Of a DNA stretch of 64,000 nucleotides, positions 30,301 to 39,060 are shown piece by piece. Position 1 is the stretch's first letter. The number at the start of each line of letters is the position of its first letter. Position numbers and translations under genes: made by a program. Source of the DNA: Natrinema sp. HArc-T2 (GTDB lineage: Archaea; Halobacteriota; Halobacteria; Halobacteriales; Natrialbaceae). Where the stretch lies: assembly GCF_041821085.1 (NCBI RefSeq), contig NZ_JBGUAZ010000002.1, positions 496,001 to 560,000 on the forward strand, given 5' to 3'. Under the pieces are notes generated by a model. The model did not search any database. It was not told where the DNA came from and saw nothing but the letters and a program-made list of their open reading frames with translations.

Positions 30301-32709
30301 GAGACCTACGAGCGACTGATCGGGCTCGAACCGGGGGCGTTCGGGGGCACCTTTGACGCCTTCACACAGCGCGTCCATCCGGACGAGGTCGACCGTGTCG
30401 TGCGGGAAGTCCGTGAGGCCATCGACAACGACGAACTGTTCCAGACGGAGTTTCGGCTCCAACACGAGGACGGCGGCTGGATCTGGGTCGGCGCCCGCGG
30501 GCGGGTCGTCGACGACGAAGCGGGCCCGCGAATGGTCGGGATCAACAACGACATCACCGAGCGCAAACGACACGAAAACGAACTCGAGCGGACGACGGAG
30601 TTGCTCGAACAGGCCGAGCGACTCGCCAGTATCGGCGGTTGGGAACTCGATGTCAGTGACGACCAACCGGACGTGGTCTTGACGGACGGGCTGCGTCGGC
30701 TGTACGAACTGCCATCGGACGCAGACGTCGGCCCCGAGCGCGCGGCCTCGTTTCCACACCCAGCGGATCAAGCGACCGTCCACGAGGCCGTCGACGCGGC
30801 ACTCGAGGCCGGCGAGAGCTACGATATCGAACACCGCGCCCGGACGGCTAACGGGAACGAACGGTGGGTCCGCTCTATCGGCGAGCCCGTCTGGAAGGGA
30901 AAGCGATCCGGCTCCGACGGCAGCCACCGAGCCGACGACATCGTTGGCGTCCGGGGGACGATCCAGGACATCACCGAGCAAAAGGAACACGAGTTCGCCC
31001 TCGAATCGCTCCATGGCGCTGCACGTGACCTCCTCGGCACCGACAGCGAGCACGAGGTCGCGGAGCTCGTCGTCGAGACAGCCGCCGACGTCCTCGAGAC
31101 CGCGGGCGTCGCGGTGTATCACCTCGATCCCGACGTCAACCGGTTCGAGCCGATCGCCCACACCGACGAGTTCGCACGCCTCTGTGACGACACCGCGTCG
31201 GTCGCCGTCGGCGACACCGACGCTGCCCTCTGGAACGTCTACGTTACGGGGACGGGGATGGTCGTCGACGATCCTGCGTCGTTCGACCAGTCGCGGATCT
31301 TCGGACCCGGTGTCGAAAGCGGCGTCATCGTTCCGATCGGCGACCACGGCGTCTTCGCGGTCGCGTCGGATGGTGAGCCGATCGACGCCGACGCCCGGCG
31401 GCTGATCGAGACGCTCGTCGCGACGACTGAAGCCGCGTTCGACCGCCTCGAGAGCGAGGCCAGCCTTCGCGAGCGAGAACTGGAACTCGAGGAACGCAAC
31501 CGCCGGCTCAACCGCCAAATCTCGATCACCGAACTCATCAGACGGATCGACCAGTCGCTGATCGGTGCCGAGAGCCGTGCGGACATCGAACAGACCGTCC
31601 CCGAACGGTTGGTCGAGGCCGACGACATCGCGTTCGCGTGGATCGGCCAACTCGACGCCAGTGGCACACGACTCGAGCCCTGCGCCTGGGCTGGCTCTGG
31701 CCAGGAGTACTTAGACGACATGCAACTCGCATACGACGCGTCAGTCGAACCGGCCGTCCGAACCGCCCGGAGCGAGACGCCGACGGTCGTCTCGAACGTC
31801 GTCGACGGACTCCAGAGCGAGGACTGGCGGCGACCGGCCCTCGATCGGGGCTTCCAGTCAGTCATCAGCGTCCCGCTGTCGCACGCGGAGTACTCGTATG
31901 GCGTCCTCACGCTGTATGCGGACGAACCGGATGCCTTCGCCGACCTCGAGCAGACCGTCGTGACGGAACTCGGCGACGGGATCGCAAACGCGATCAACGC
32001 CGTCAAAACACGTGAGGCGTTGCACGCCGAACGGACACTCGAGCTGACGCTCCGGCTCGAGGGGGCGGACGATCTCCTCTCGCGAATCGCAGCGAAGACC
32101 GGTGCCAGCGTCGACTATGCGGGACTGGGAACGCATTCGGGCGACGAGACGCTGCTGTTTTTCGAGACCAGTGGCGTCTCGCCCGACGAGATCCACGCGG
32201 CACTCGAGGACCTCGTCTCGGTGACCGACTCCCGGCTCATCAGTCGGACCGAAACCGACTGCCGGTTCGAGGCGACCGTCGCCGGTGAGGTCATCGCCTC
32301 GCGGCTGGTCCGCCACGGCGGCAGTCCACGCTCGATGCACGCCGATGCCACGGGGACCGAAGTCATCGTCGACGTCCCGACGGGGACCGACGTCCGCGAG
32401 TTCGTCGAGATGCTCCGCGAGGGGTATCCGACCGTCGAACTGCAGGCCCGCCACCACGTCGAGCGATCGATGCGCACGCGACACGAACACGTCTCGTCGC
32501 TGCTCGATGCACTGACCGACCGCCAGCTCGAGGTGCTCCGGACGGCCTACTTCGCCGGCTTCTTCGAGTGGCCCCGCGAGAGCACCGGCGAGGAGATCGC
32601 CGAGTTGCTCGAGGTGACACAGCCGACGGTCAACCGTCACCTGCGGATCGGTCAGCAACGGCTGTTGACACAGCTGTTCGAGGAGGGCGGGCCGGTCCTC
32701 GCGGACTGA
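27391..32709 (+). CDS. Giant bat-type PAS/GAF sensor-regulator with C-terminal HTH
   Basis: A 1772-residue regulator of the bacterio-opsin-activator type. It has one N-terminal membrane helix (about 21-43) and GAF 1 (about 147-290). Seven PAS domains follow, starting near 315, 440, 567, 700, 823, 945 and 1068, most ending in a DITERK-type motif. Then come GAF 2 (1206-1345), GAF 3 (1377-1533), the GAF-HTH-linked bat domain (1549-1690) and an HTH_10 DNA-binding domain (1705-1765, LTDRQLEVLRTAYFAGFFEWPR). No histidine kinase or receiver domain is present, so signals appear to be passed directly to the HTH. PAS 1 and 2, and PAS 3 and 7, are near-duplicates of each other. The membrane helix is unusual for a DNA-binding protein. 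Ligands and targets are unknown. Confidence 0.85.
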   Translation: MDGIAVQSELLADDSRWSRAVLFGVIGVAVLIAAGVLVSDVVPRGVGTQTGPGLLVVGLAARSGSDRTNDIERLTDALQEFTSRLEDESPLPTSEPPAQLSPVDESIDVTVDREDELGTLSETVTDLTAVVCDRERRRAESERYRQELYRITSDPNTDDETTIRHLLELGCDRLGLETGFVSRFDESTERHEIEAAVGYEADLEGTVLELSEPCDDLLESTDGQGPADAAVVEWGDHPIADELGVNCHLGGQIVVEGDYCGTICFLDRESRDRSFTPAETSFVDLIARWIGQTFERRSYVQRLRERERRLERAQAFTNDMLDAVDDVVYLLDEDGAVRQWNESLGETTGYADAEIESMHAFDFFDEEAHDRIANSMAEALETGSTRLDAPIGTSDGERIPYEFVASALEDPVGEQVIAGVGRDVSGRREKQRRLERYEQFTNDVIDALDDVFYVLDEDGELKRWNETLVEVSGYSDAEIDEMHALDFFDEDDQAAIRESITEAFETGETCVEAALQTNSGERIPYEFIASVLDDPDGNPVEVGIGRDISERKAKERRLREREAHLERTTHLLEQAQRLANVGAWELDLTDDPPDLRWTDEVFRTFGRSPEQGVDLEWVLEHLPPTDRSRLNEVLDRAMTDGEAYDIENRIITADGERRWIRSIGEPVRDDGEIVAIRGAAQDITARKEHERELERAETIIQALDEVVYTIDADGNFQFVNDALTQITGYDPADLIGEHVSTVMADEDIETAQDRIRELLSENEPSETFEMVLETVDGEVIDVENHMALLPMADGEFTGTAGVIRDITERKERERRLETTTARLEALFENSPDMINVLDTEGTIVDANRRLADALGYTEDDLVGTKIWEYDALVDETEALSLLEGLSVGDRRKFEGQYHCHDGSTFPVEVHLICLDLENQNRYLAISRDITERKERERDLRETKRRLELTLEGTNTAVWEWDLDTDEVIWNETYERLIGLEPGAFGGTFDAFTQRVHPDEVDRVVREVREAIDNDELFQTEFRLQHEDGGWIWVGARGRVVDDEAGPRMVGINNDITERKRHENELERTTELLEQAERLASIGGWELDVSDDQPDVVLTDGLRRLYELPSDADVGPERAASFPHPADQATVHEAVDAALEAGESYDIEHRARTANGNERWVRSIGEPVWKGKRSGSDGSHRADDIVGVRGTIQDITEQKEHEFALESLHGAARDLLGTDSEHEVAELVVETAADVLETAGVAVYHLDPDVNRFEPIAHTDEFARLCDDTASVAVGDTDAALWNVYVTGTGMVVDDPASFDQSRIFGPGVESGVIVPIGDHGVFAVASDGEPIDADARRLIETLVATTEAAFDRLESEASLRERELELEERNRRLNRQISITELIRRIDQSLIGAESRADIEQTVPERLVEADDIAFAWIGQLDASGTRLEPCAWAGSGQEYLDDMQLAYDASVEPAVRTARSETPTVVSNVVDGLQSEDWRRPALDRGFQSVISVPLSHAEYSYGVLTLYADEPDAFADLEQTVVTELGDGIANAINAVKTREALHAERTLELTLRLEGADDLLSRIAAKTGASVDYAGLGTHSGDETLLFFETSGVSPDEIHAALEDLVSVTDSRLISRTETDCRFEATVAGEVIASRLVRHGGSPRSMHADATGTEVIVDVPTGTDVREFVEMLREGYPTVELQARHHVERSMRTRHEHVSSLLDALTDRQLEVLRTAYFAGFFEWPRESTGEEIAELLEVTQPTVNRHLRIGQQRLLTQLFEEGGPVLAD

Positions 32710-32720
32710 TCGGTCACGAC

Positions 32721-32750
32721 GCCGGCACTGACTGACAGGAATCCGTATGA
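32721..32750 (-). repeat. Intergenic repeat family A, copy 2 (truncated)
   Basis: On the minus strand it reads TCATACGG, then CCTGTCAGTCAGTGCCGGC, matching the first half of the copies at 16351 and 35428. The second half, with the GC-rich palindrome, is missing or unrecognisable. Confidence 0.45.
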
Positions 32751-32807
32751 GAGGTGTCCGTATCAGAGAGAGGAACGCCCAAGGGCCCAGTCGCCCTATC
32801 CCCTGCT

Positions 32808-33620
32808 ATGGAAACGCCCTCACGCCGTCGCGATGGTCCAGTTCGGACGACGCTCGTCGCGATCGGGCTGGCAGCGTTCGGGATTCTCGCCAGCCAGTTT
32901 ACGGTCCTTCCCGCGTTCGTGCTCGAGCCGGCGCTGGTCACGGCACCGGCGGAGGCCTCGCTCGTGAGCCGAACGGTCTTGCTGATCCTGAACTTCCTCG
33001 GGTTCGTCCTCGCCGGTGCGCTGTATCTGGCTGCGACCGACCGCGGGTGGTCGTACGTCGACCTCCGGTGGCCGACGAAACGCGGCTGGCTCTATGTCCT
33101 CGCCGGTATCCTCGGTAGCTTCGTCTTTTATATCCTCGTTAGCCTGGTGGTGCAAGCACTCGCCTTGCCGTCCGCGGAGAACCAAGTCTCGATGTACATC
33201 GGGAACGATCAGACGATGGTCCTGATCATGATCGGGATCGTCTTCTTCTTCAACGCGCCGGCTGAGGAGTTCCTCTTCCGGAACATCGTCCAGAAACGCC
33301 TCTATGCGGCGTTTGACCGACTCACCGCGGTCGTCGTGGCCAGCGCGATCTTCGCGCTGATCCACATCATGTCGTATGCGTTCTTCTCGGACTCGCTGCT
33401 TGCGACCCTCGTTCCGGTCATGGTCGTCTTCGGGGGCTCGATTATCTTCGGCCTGCTGTATGCGAAAACCGACAACCTCGTCGTCCCGATCGCCGCCCAC
33501 GCCGCGTTCAACGCCATCCAGTTCGGCTTGCTGTATCTCGCCCTCGAGTACGACCTCGAGACTGCCGATCCGTCGTCGATGTCGCTGCTGGTCGACGTCG
33601 TAGCGACCCTCCCACTCTAA
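32808..33620 (+). CDS. CPBP family intramembrane metalloprotease
   Basis: A 270-residue multi-pass membrane protein of the CAAX protease/bacteriocin-processing family. The three family motifs are present: EExxxR (AEEFLFRN), FxxxH (FALIHIM) and HxxxN (HAAFN). About eight hydrophobic segments are seen. The ATG at 32808 was chosen because it directly precedes the basic N-terminus (METPSRRR). The substrate is unknown; archaeal members may process lipid-modified or exported proteins. Confidence 0.87.
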   Translation: METPSRRRDGPVRTTLVAIGLAAFGILASQFTVLPAFVLEPALVTAPAEASLVSRTVLLILNFLGFVLAGALYLAATDRGWSYVDLRWPTKRGWLYVLAGILGSFVFYILVSLVVQALALPSAENQVSMYIGNDQTMVLIMIGIVFFFNAPAEEFLFRNIVQKRLYAAFDRLTAVVVASAIFALIHIMSYAFFSDSLLATLVPVMVVFGGSIIFGLLYAKTDNLVVPIAAHAAFNAIQFGLLYLALEYDLETADPSSMSLLVDVVATLPL

Positions 33621-33650
33621 TCTCCTGTCTGGCCGTCCCGTCGTCCGGTC

Positions 33651-33657
33651 TTTTATT
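33651..33657 (+). promoter_or_regulatory. TATA box of hjc
   Basis: TTTTATT is centred about 28 bases before the hjc ATG. Leaderless transcription is likely. Confidence 0.5.
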
Positions 33658-33681
33658 GTCTCCCGCGGGTGAGAGGGTTGT

Positions 33682-34209
33682 ATGTCTCATGCGAAGGGCG
33701 ACCGCCGCGAACGCGAACTCGTCAACGCGCTCGACGAGGCCGGCTTCGCGGTGATGCGTGCGCCCGCCAGCGGCGCGGCGACCGACCGCGAACTTCCCGA
33801 CGTGCTCGCCGGTGACGGTGAGCAGTTCTACGCCATCGAGGCGAAATCGAGCGCGGGCGACCCCATCTACCTCACCGGCGAAGAGGTCGAAGCGCTCATC
33901 TACTTCGCCCAAAACTTCGGCGCGAAACCCCGGATCGGCGTCCGCTTCGACCGCGAGGACTGGTATTTCTTCCACCCCGGCGACCTCTACGTGACCGACG
34001 GCGGCAACTACCGGGTTAAAAAGGAGACGGCCCTGGCCGAGGGGACTGACTTCCCCGAGTTTACTGGCCAATCCGAGAAGGTCACGCTGGCGGAAGCTGC
34101 CGCCGATGGCAGTGTCGACGACGCTCCGGATGAGGAGATCCTGCGTGTGCTCAACGCCGTCGAACAGGGCGTGATGGATGTCGAGGAAGCTGCGGAACTG
34201 CTCGAGTAA
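33682..34209 (+). CDS. hjc: Holliday junction resolvase Hjc
   Basis: A 175-residue archaeal structure-specific nuclease that cuts four-way junctions during recombination. The nuclease core shows [17 protein letters not shown], the metal-binding Asp in ELPDVLAG, the E-x-K motif (AIEAKSS) and a later [12 protein letters not shown]. The C-terminal extension (about 120-175) is acidic and helical and seems specific to haloarchaea. It belongs with the other replication and recombination genes in this half of the window. Confidence 0.93.
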   Translation: MSHAKGDRRERELVNALDEAGFAVMRAPASGAATDRELPDVLAGDGEQFYAIEAKSSAGDPIYLTGEEVEALIYFAQNFGAKPRIGVRFDREDWYFFHPGDLYVTDGGNYRVKKETALAEGTDFPEFTGQSEKVTLAEAAADGSVDDAPDEEILRVLNAVEQGVMDVEEAAELLE

Positions 34210-34236
34210 CGCCGTAGAGAACGATATATTCGGACG

Positions 34237-34857
34237 CTACGCTTTCTCGAGGCGCGTTCGCGGGAAGACGTAGACCTTCAGTGACGCGGGAACGACGCCG
34301 TTCGATGCGACGGTGGCGTGGGGGTAGACCGCACCCACGACGGGCACGTCAGGATCGTAGCCGTCGTTCGTCGCATACTCGGCGACGGTACAGTCTGCGG
34401 CCCCGATTTCCACGGCGTCGGCTCGCAACTCCGAGACGTCGACGACGGTGAGTCGGTCTCCGGTCTCTCGGTCGACGACGGTGTCGCCCGGATAGATCGT
34501 ATGGTCGTCGCAGTAAAACGGCGCGGCTGCGTCCTCGTCGACGAAGAACGGTTCGCCACAGTCGTGACAGCCGACTGCGATCTCGCCTGGCGGTGGCGTC
34601 CGCCCAGCCGTGATCTCGAGTGCGACCCGGCGAACGTGCTTGCATCGGGTGTTGCGGAAGACGTGATCCGGACAGGTACACCGGCTCGCCTCGAGATCGA
34701 CGAGGTAGGTGTGGTCGCTTGCGGATTCGACCTCGTAGAGACCGTCGCCGAGTGGCAACACCGACATCGGTTCGGTGTGTGCCCGGCGCGATCGCTCCGG
34801 GAGGCGGGCTGTGCGTGGGACTGGAAGCGGTGCTTTCGGTGACGCTGTTGTTTTCAT
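34237..34857 (-). CDS. SWIM zinc-finger protein
   Basis: A 206-residue protein. A SWIM motif is seen at about 58-76, as C-x-C-P-D-H, then R-C-K-H. A second cysteine cluster (CHDCGEPF then FYCDDH, about 97-117) probably forms a further zinc site. The rest is beta-rich. SWIM proteins bind DNA or proteins; the role here is unknown. The start is the first ATG after a minus-strand TATA-like TATAAACG near 34905, though the Lys/Arg/Pro-rich first 30 residues might be non-coding and the ATG before SVLPLGDG a better start. Confidence 0.75.
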   Translation of the reverse strand: MKTTASPKAPLPVPRTARLPERSRRAHTEPMSVLPLGDGLYEVESASDHTYLVDLEASRCTCPDHVFRNTRCKHVRRVALEITAGRTPPPGEIAVGCHDCGEPFFVDEDAAAPFYCDDHTIYPGDTVVDRETGDRLTVVDVSELRADAVEIGAADCTVAEYATNDGYDPDVPVVGAVYPHATVASNGVVPASLKVYVFPRTRLEKA

Positions 34858-35054
34858 GGATGCGTCGGAATGGAATCGGTGGTCGGCTGGCTATTCGACG
34901 TTTATAGGGAACTGACGGGCATAACCACCGTGCCTGCATGCCCATGGTCGGCGTTTATACGTGACCGACGACAGAACGCAGGGTATTATCGTCCGATCGC
35001 CGTCCGAGAACCCCTTCGAAGCGCTTTTGACCGGGCCGGCGAAATCGCTCGGCA

Positions 35055-35309
35055 ATGGTCGAACGCGAATCGGTTATCGAAATCGTCGTCTCCGTTGGTG
35101 CCGTCGTCGCGATGCTGGCGGCCATGTTCGCTATCGGGTCGTCCTACGGCGCCGCAAACAGCACGCTCTCGCCCGAGGGCGGCCAGATGCTCGTCTGGGT
35201 GATCGTCGGGTTCATTCTGGTGATGACCGCTGTCGGGGTCGCCCTGGCCTACCTGCTGAACCAGCCCGATGACGGCCTCGAGACCGACGGCGGCAACGTC
35301 AGTGCCTAA
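35055..35309 (+). CDS. Small two-helix membrane protein
   Basis: An 84-residue protein with two transmembrane helices (about 8-28 and 44-67), a polar loop with NSTLSPEGGQ between them and an acidic tail. It resembles small haloarchaeal membrane families of unknown role. Repeat family B copy 1 lies just behind its stop. Confidence 0.65.
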   Translation: MVERESVIEIVVSVGAVVAMLAAMFAIGSSYGAANSTLSPEGGQMLVWVIVGFILVMTAVGVALAYLLNQPDDGLETDGGNVSA

Positions 35310-35320
35310 AGCGACACGAC

Positions 35321-35368
35321 AGTAGCCACTGACCGTCACTGTACCCCCGATCGCACGACGGGTGCGCA
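35321..35368 (+). repeat. Intergenic repeat family B, copy 1
   Basis: AGTAGCCACTGA, then TCACTGTAC and GATCGCACGACGGG, aligns with 63271-63320 (AGTAGCCACTGA, TCAGTGCAC, GACCGCACGGAGG). The function is unknown; both copies are intergenic. Confidence 0.5.
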
Positions 35369-35413
35369 GGTCGGAACGAGTCCCGAACCGCCCTGCAGAT
35401 GCCTCAGAAATTC

Positions 35414-35489
35414 GTGACAGCAGACCGTCTCATACGGGCTGCTGTCACTGTTTACCGGTGCAACCGCGACCGTCCTGTGGTTGCACCGG
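35414..35489 (+). repeat. Intergenic repeat family A, copy 3 with two perfect hairpins
   Basis: Arms GTGACAGCAG (35414-35423) and CTGCTGTCAC (35439-35448) form the first stem. Arms CCGGTGCAACC (35455-35465) and GGTTGCACCGG (35479-35489) form a second 11-base stem. This is the best preserved copy of the family, with the TCATACGG core at 35430-35437. It lies ahead of the 3' end of priL. Confidence 0.7.
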
Positions 35490-35511
35490 CAATGATTTAC
35501 AGAAGTCCATC

Positions 35512-36594
35512 TCAGTCTCCGCTTGCGGACTGTTCGTCCTCTCGTTCCCGCCAGTCCTCGAGTTCCTCGTCGTCGGCCTCGTCGATCCGGTTTTCGTAGT
35601 AGGCCATCGGATGCGGAATCCGTTCACAGAGGTCGTCTTTGTTCACGCAGTCGCCGTACGACTGCATCGTCGAACAGGCCGGTGCCGAGTACTCCGTCGG
35701 CGAGCTATCGCCGCGGATGTGGTCGGTCTGATAGCGCGTCATCTCCTCACCGAACGACGAGTTGACCCGGTAGAGGTCGACGATCTCGTCGGTCGACATC
35801 CCGATACTCGTCAGGAAGGCAGTGATCGCAAAGCGAGAGTGATGGGGTAAGTGTTCGCCTTTCTGGACCTGATCGAGCAGGGCCTTCATACACGGCGGGA
35901 AGAGATCGGGTACGACAGTGTCGATGTCCTGCGTGAGATCGAGTTCCGCCAAGGCCGCACGGATCTCGGCGGCGTCGTCCTCGAGCGCACTCGCGATCGC
36001 GTCGGGCACGTCGAAGGGGAGGCCATCCTCGATCCGGCTCCGGATCGCCTCCCGGAGCAGCGCGAGCAGTTCGTCTTCATCGACGGGCACTTCGCCGCTG
36101 TCCAGCGGTCGGTTGACGAGCCGCCACTCGTCTTCCCACATGTCTTCGGCCAGCGGCAGGTAGGTGCCGACGTCGATACGATAACCATCGCCGGTCGTCT
36201 CGCGGACGTCGTCTTGCAGGTCGAATTCCGTCAGGAGCTCCGTGAGCTCGAGCCCTGTTGACGCGACACTTTTCAGTTCGGTGGTGTCGGCCATGTCGGC
36301 GGTAAAGCGGTCGTAGGCCGTCGCAGCCTCCCCGCGGGCGTACTTGCGGACGAGCACGCGCTCGCCGACCAGTGAGACGAGCACCCGCGCGACGGGATAG
36401 GAGAGCAATTCGACGCGGGGATCGCGGGCCGGTTCGCCGACGGTGCCCTCTTCGAGCGCGGTAATAACACGTTGGCGCGCGCGGTCGACGACCGCCCGGT
36501 CTTGCTCGACGACGGTCGCGAGATCGACCGCTTCCGTCGCGACGGACTCGCGAGCGGCTGCGAGAAACGGGTACCGGGCGTGAAGTCGCTGCAT
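35512..36594 (-). CDS. priL: DNA primase large subunit PriL
   Basis: A 360-residue regulatory subunit of the archaeal/eukaryotic-type primase, which with PriS makes primers for replication. The N-terminal MQRLHARYPFLAAARE and the C-terminal iron-sulfur domain are typical. Four likely cluster cysteines are in PPCMK (about 236), PACSTMQ, YGDC and DLC near 312-330. The Asp/Glu-rich tail is a haloarchaeal feature. A TATA-like box (minus strand, around 36620-36627) lies about 30 bases upstream. PriS is not in the window. Confidence 0.95.
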   Translation of the reverse strand: MQRLHARYPFLAAARESVATEAVDLATVVEQDRAVVDRARQRVITALEEGTVGEPARDPRVELLSYPVARVLVSLVGERVLVRKYARGEAATAYDRFTADMADTTELKSVASTGLELTELLTEFDLQDDVRETTGDGYRIDVGTYLPLAEDMWEDEWRLVNRPLDSGEVPVDEDELLALLREAIRSRIEDGLPFDVPDAIASALEDDAAEIRAALAELDLTQDIDTVVPDLFPPCMKALLDQVQKGEHLPHHSRFAITAFLTSIGMSTDEIVDLYRVNSSFGEEMTRYQTDHIRGDSSPTEYSAPACSTMQSYGDCVNKDDLCERIPHPMAYYENRIDEADDEELEDWREREDEQSASGD

Positions 36595-36728
36595 CGGTAA
36601 AACGAAATTACTCCGGCGGGATAAGCGCGCTGATTATCGTAATCACGGTTTATATTCAGGTCGGCTCGCTGCTGCGAGCGCGGCGCTCGAGGATCGATTT
36701 CAAGAGTGTTCGACACGTCCCCTCGAGT

Positions 36729-37598
36729 ATGCCACAGGCGACGAGAGATGGTGTGTCGATCTACTACGAGCGCGACGACAGCGACGGTGATGGAACCGCG
36801 CCCGTCGTCTTCGTTCAGGGGCTGGGCTTTGGGCGGTGGATGTGGCGGTGGCAACGCGAGGCTGTCGCCGATCACTACGACGTGATCGCGCCCGATAACC
36901 GGGGGACTGGCCGCTCCGATGTCGGCTTGCCGCCACTCGTCCCGCGGCTGCCGGGGATGCTCCGCGGACTCGTCTTGCTCAAACTGGCGGGCTATTCGAT
37001 GGACGGACTCGCAGCCGATCTCGAGGCTGTCCTCGACGATGCGGGGATCTACAACGCCCACATCGTCGGTGCGAGCATGGGCGGGATGATCGCCCAGCGC
37101 TACGCCGTTGAGTACACCCGGGCGAAATCACTGACGCTGTGTTGTACGTCCCACGGCGGCCCTGACGCCGCGCCGGTGCCCGAAGAAACCCAGGCACACA
37201 TGTTCGAGACGCCCGATGGGGCAAGCGAGCGAGAGACCATTCGCCACCGCATGCGTCCCGCGTTCACCGAGCGCTTTACCAACCGGAACCCTCACCTGAT
37301 GGATCAGATAATCGAGTGGCGACTCGAGCAAGACGCCGGTGACCCGGCTCGTGAAGCCCAAGGCGCGGCTGTGCAGGGCTTCGATGTCAGCGACCGTCTC
37401 GGGCGCGTCCGTGTCCCGACGCTGATCCTCCACGGGACTGACGACCGGGTCGTCCCCGTCGAGAACGCGCGCCTGCTCGAGGAAAAACTGCCGAACAGCC
37501 GACTCGACCTCATCGAGGGCGGCTCCCACCTCTGCTTCATCGAGGATGATGATCTGGTCAACGAGTACCTCTTGGCGTTTCTCGACGAGCAGGACTAA
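36729..37598 (+). CDS. Alpha/beta hydrolase
   Basis: A 289-residue serine hydrolase. The oxyanion-hole strand VVFVQGLGFGRWMW, the nucleophile elbow G-A-S-M-G-G (about 118-123), an acid in HGTDDRVVP (about 238-246) and the catalytic His in EGGSHLCF (about 268) form a complete triad. Similar to esterases and DhaA/3-oxoadipate lactonase-like enzymes; the substrate is unknown. Confidence 0.87.
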   Translation: MPQATRDGVSIYYERDDSDGDGTAPVVFVQGLGFGRWMWRWQREAVADHYDVIAPDNRGTGRSDVGLPPLVPRLPGMLRGLVLLKLAGYSMDGLAADLEAVLDDAGIYNAHIVGASMGGMIAQRYAVEYTRAKSLTLCCTSHGGPDAAPVPEETQAHMFETPDGASERETIRHRMRPAFTERFTNRNPHLMDQIIEWRLEQDAGDPAREAQGAAVQGFDVSDRLGRVRVPTLILHGTDDRVVPVENARLLEEKLPNSRLDLIEGGSHLCFIEDDDLVNEYLLAFLDEQD

Positions 37599-37642
37599 TT
37601 CTGTCTGATAAAACGGATTACACATCGATCGCATTCGAAACA

Positions 37643-37661
37643 CTGTCGCCGGCGGCGACAG
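37643..37661. terminator. Hairpin between convergent hydrolase and HalOD1 genes
   Basis: CTGTCGCC and GGCGACAG form perfect 8-base arms around a GGC loop, 45 bases after the hydrolase stop. A terminator role is possible. A repeat of another family follows directly. Confidence 0.35.
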
Positions 37662-37668
37662 GCGTCAA

Positions 37669-37707
37669 GACACGATCGGGTGTTCACGGACTGTTGTCCG
37701 ACAGTAT
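37669..37707 (+). repeat. Intergenic repeat family C, copy 1
   Basis: A 39-base unit with 32 identities to 45897-45935 (counted by hand), including CACGGACTGTTG-CCGAC-GTAT. It has a small internal ACTGT/ACAGT inverted pair. Confidence 0.55.
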
Positions 37708-37747
37708 AAGCGATGCGGCAGGATCGCTGGCGGTATCGACGAGCCGA

Positions 37748-38053
37748 TCAACTGGCCGCGGTGGCGTCTTCGATCTGGATTCGACCGTCGCTTCGGACGC
37801 CAACGGCGAACCCCTCGTAGGTGAACCAGACCAGATGGACGCTGTCGGTGGATTTTCTGTGTGCGTGTTCGACCAGCTCGTTGAGCGCACCCGGGTCGAT
37901 GGCATCGTACAGCGGCGACAGCTCGGTCGGATCCCGCTCGAGCCGTGCGGCGACTGCGGTGACGATGGCCTCGCTCGGTCGACCATCCGCCGGATCGAAC
38001 GCCGTGACGTACTGGTCCGTCGGCTCGTCCGTTGGATCGTTCGGGGAGGGCAT
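37748..38053 (-). CDS. HalOD1 output domain protein 2
   Basis: A 101-residue HalOD1 protein with SEAIVTAVAARLERDPTELS, PLYDAIDPGALNELV and VHLVWFTYEGFAVGVRSDGRI. It is the same domain as the protein at 26861-27118 but clearly diverged, with a longer N-terminus. It stands alone, with no sensor gene beside it. Output or interaction role presumed. Confidence 0.8.
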   Translation of the reverse strand: MPSPNDPTDEPTDQYVTAFDPADGRPSEAIVTAVAARLERDPTELSPLYDAIDPGALNELVEHAHRKSTDSVHLVWFTYEGFAVGVRSDGRIQIEDATAAS

Positions 38054-38234
38054 AGTGCATCGGAGGGGATGTCACAGGGTAGTCACTCCCCTGTCCATAT
38101 CGAAGTTTTAAGTATCGGGACCGACCGGAGATCGAAACCATGGCTCTCGGAACGCGTGTTCGGTTATCGACCCGATCGGCAGAACAGTCGACGACGGTCG
38201 TTCGATCGCTCAAATGGACGCCTGTCCGTCAGTG

Positions 38235-38295
38235 CCGGTGCGCCCGCGACCTGTCATGCGGGTACGCCGGGACCCAGTGACAGCAGACCGTCTCA
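38235..38295 (-). repeat. Intergenic repeat family A, copy 4, touching the PCNA stop
   Basis: On the minus strand it begins TGAGACGG, with TGA being the PCNA stop codon, continues CTGCTGTCACTG, and ends in a GC-rich imperfect stem (CCGGCGTACCCGC with GCGGGCGCACCGG). Same arrangement as copy 1 at the permease stop. Confidence 0.55.
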
Positions 38296-39036
38296 GTCGC
38301 TCTGGATGCGCGGCGCGAGCATGTAGGTGACCTGTCCCTGTCCCTCCGCGAAGCCGAAGTAGATCTTGACGGGGAACTCCTCGCCGAGGTCGAGCGTGAC
38401 CTCGGTATCGCCCGGGATTGCCTTGTTCATGTCCTTGAGATAGTCGAGCGAGAACAGCGAGTGAGCGGGGCCGACCTGCAGGTCGATCAGGTCCTCCTGG
38501 GTCAACTCGAGGTGGACGTCGTCGGTGTCGCCCTCCGCATTCACATAGAAGAACTCCTCGCCCTCGTCGACGCCCAGCGCGATGTGATCCGAGACCATGT
38601 CCGCCGCGGTCACCGAGCGGTTGACGTCTTTGCCTTCGAGGACGACCTCAGCGGGCAGGTCGAGGTCCGGAATGTCGGGCTCCTGGCGGATCGAGTCAGG
38701 GTCGATGAGCGCGAGTGTGTATTCGAGCCCGTCGATCTGGATGTGGAGCTTGCGGGTCTCCTCGTCGAGCTCGAGCTGGATGAGCTGGCCGGAGTCGGCC
38801 ATGCCGGCGATGTCTTCCAGCCGCGAGAGGTCGACGCCGATCAGCCCGCCGTCTGCTTCATAGGACTCGAACGCAGCCGAATCGAGCGAGAGGTCGACCA
38901 TCCCGACGTTCGCGGGGTCGACGGCCCGGATTTCGAGGCCGTCTGCCTCGAGGTGGATCTTGCACTCGTCGACCAGCACGCTGACCGAGTCGAGCGCGCT
39001 GGTGAGCGTTTCGGCGCTCACGATGGCCTTGAACAT
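38293..39036 (-). CDS. pcn: Sliding clamp PCNA
   Basis: A 247-residue DNA polymerase sliding clamp that forms a trimeric ring and anchors polymerase, ligase and FEN1. Starts [11 protein letters not shown]. Conserved stretches include [19 protein letters not shown] ([17 protein letters not shown]), the interdomain connecting loop near [15 protein letters not shown] and the C-terminal [13 protein letters not shown] possible upstream ATG at 39063 is rejected because the TATA box overlaps it and the family starts at MFKA. Very acidic, as in all haloarchaeal PCNA proteins. Confidence 0.97.
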   Translation of the reverse strand: MFKAIVSAETLTSALDSVSVLVDECKIHLEADGLEIRAVDPANVGMVDLSLDSAAFESYEADGGLIGVDLSRLEDIAGMADSGQLIQLELDEETRKLHIQIDGLEYTLALIDPDSIRQEPDIPDLDLPAEVVLEGKDVNRSVTAADMVSDHIALGVDEGEEFFYVNAEGDTDDVHLELTQEDLIDLQVGPAHSLFSLDYLKDMNKAIPGDTEVTLDLGEEFPVKIYFGFAEGQGQVTYMLAPRIQSD

Positions 39037-39060
39037 ATAGCTCGGCGTACGGACGGTTGG

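Noticed and set aside
29683..31650. 655-residue minus-strand frame inside the giant regulator
   Set aside because: Shadow of PAS-coding DNA with no independent promoter or motif.
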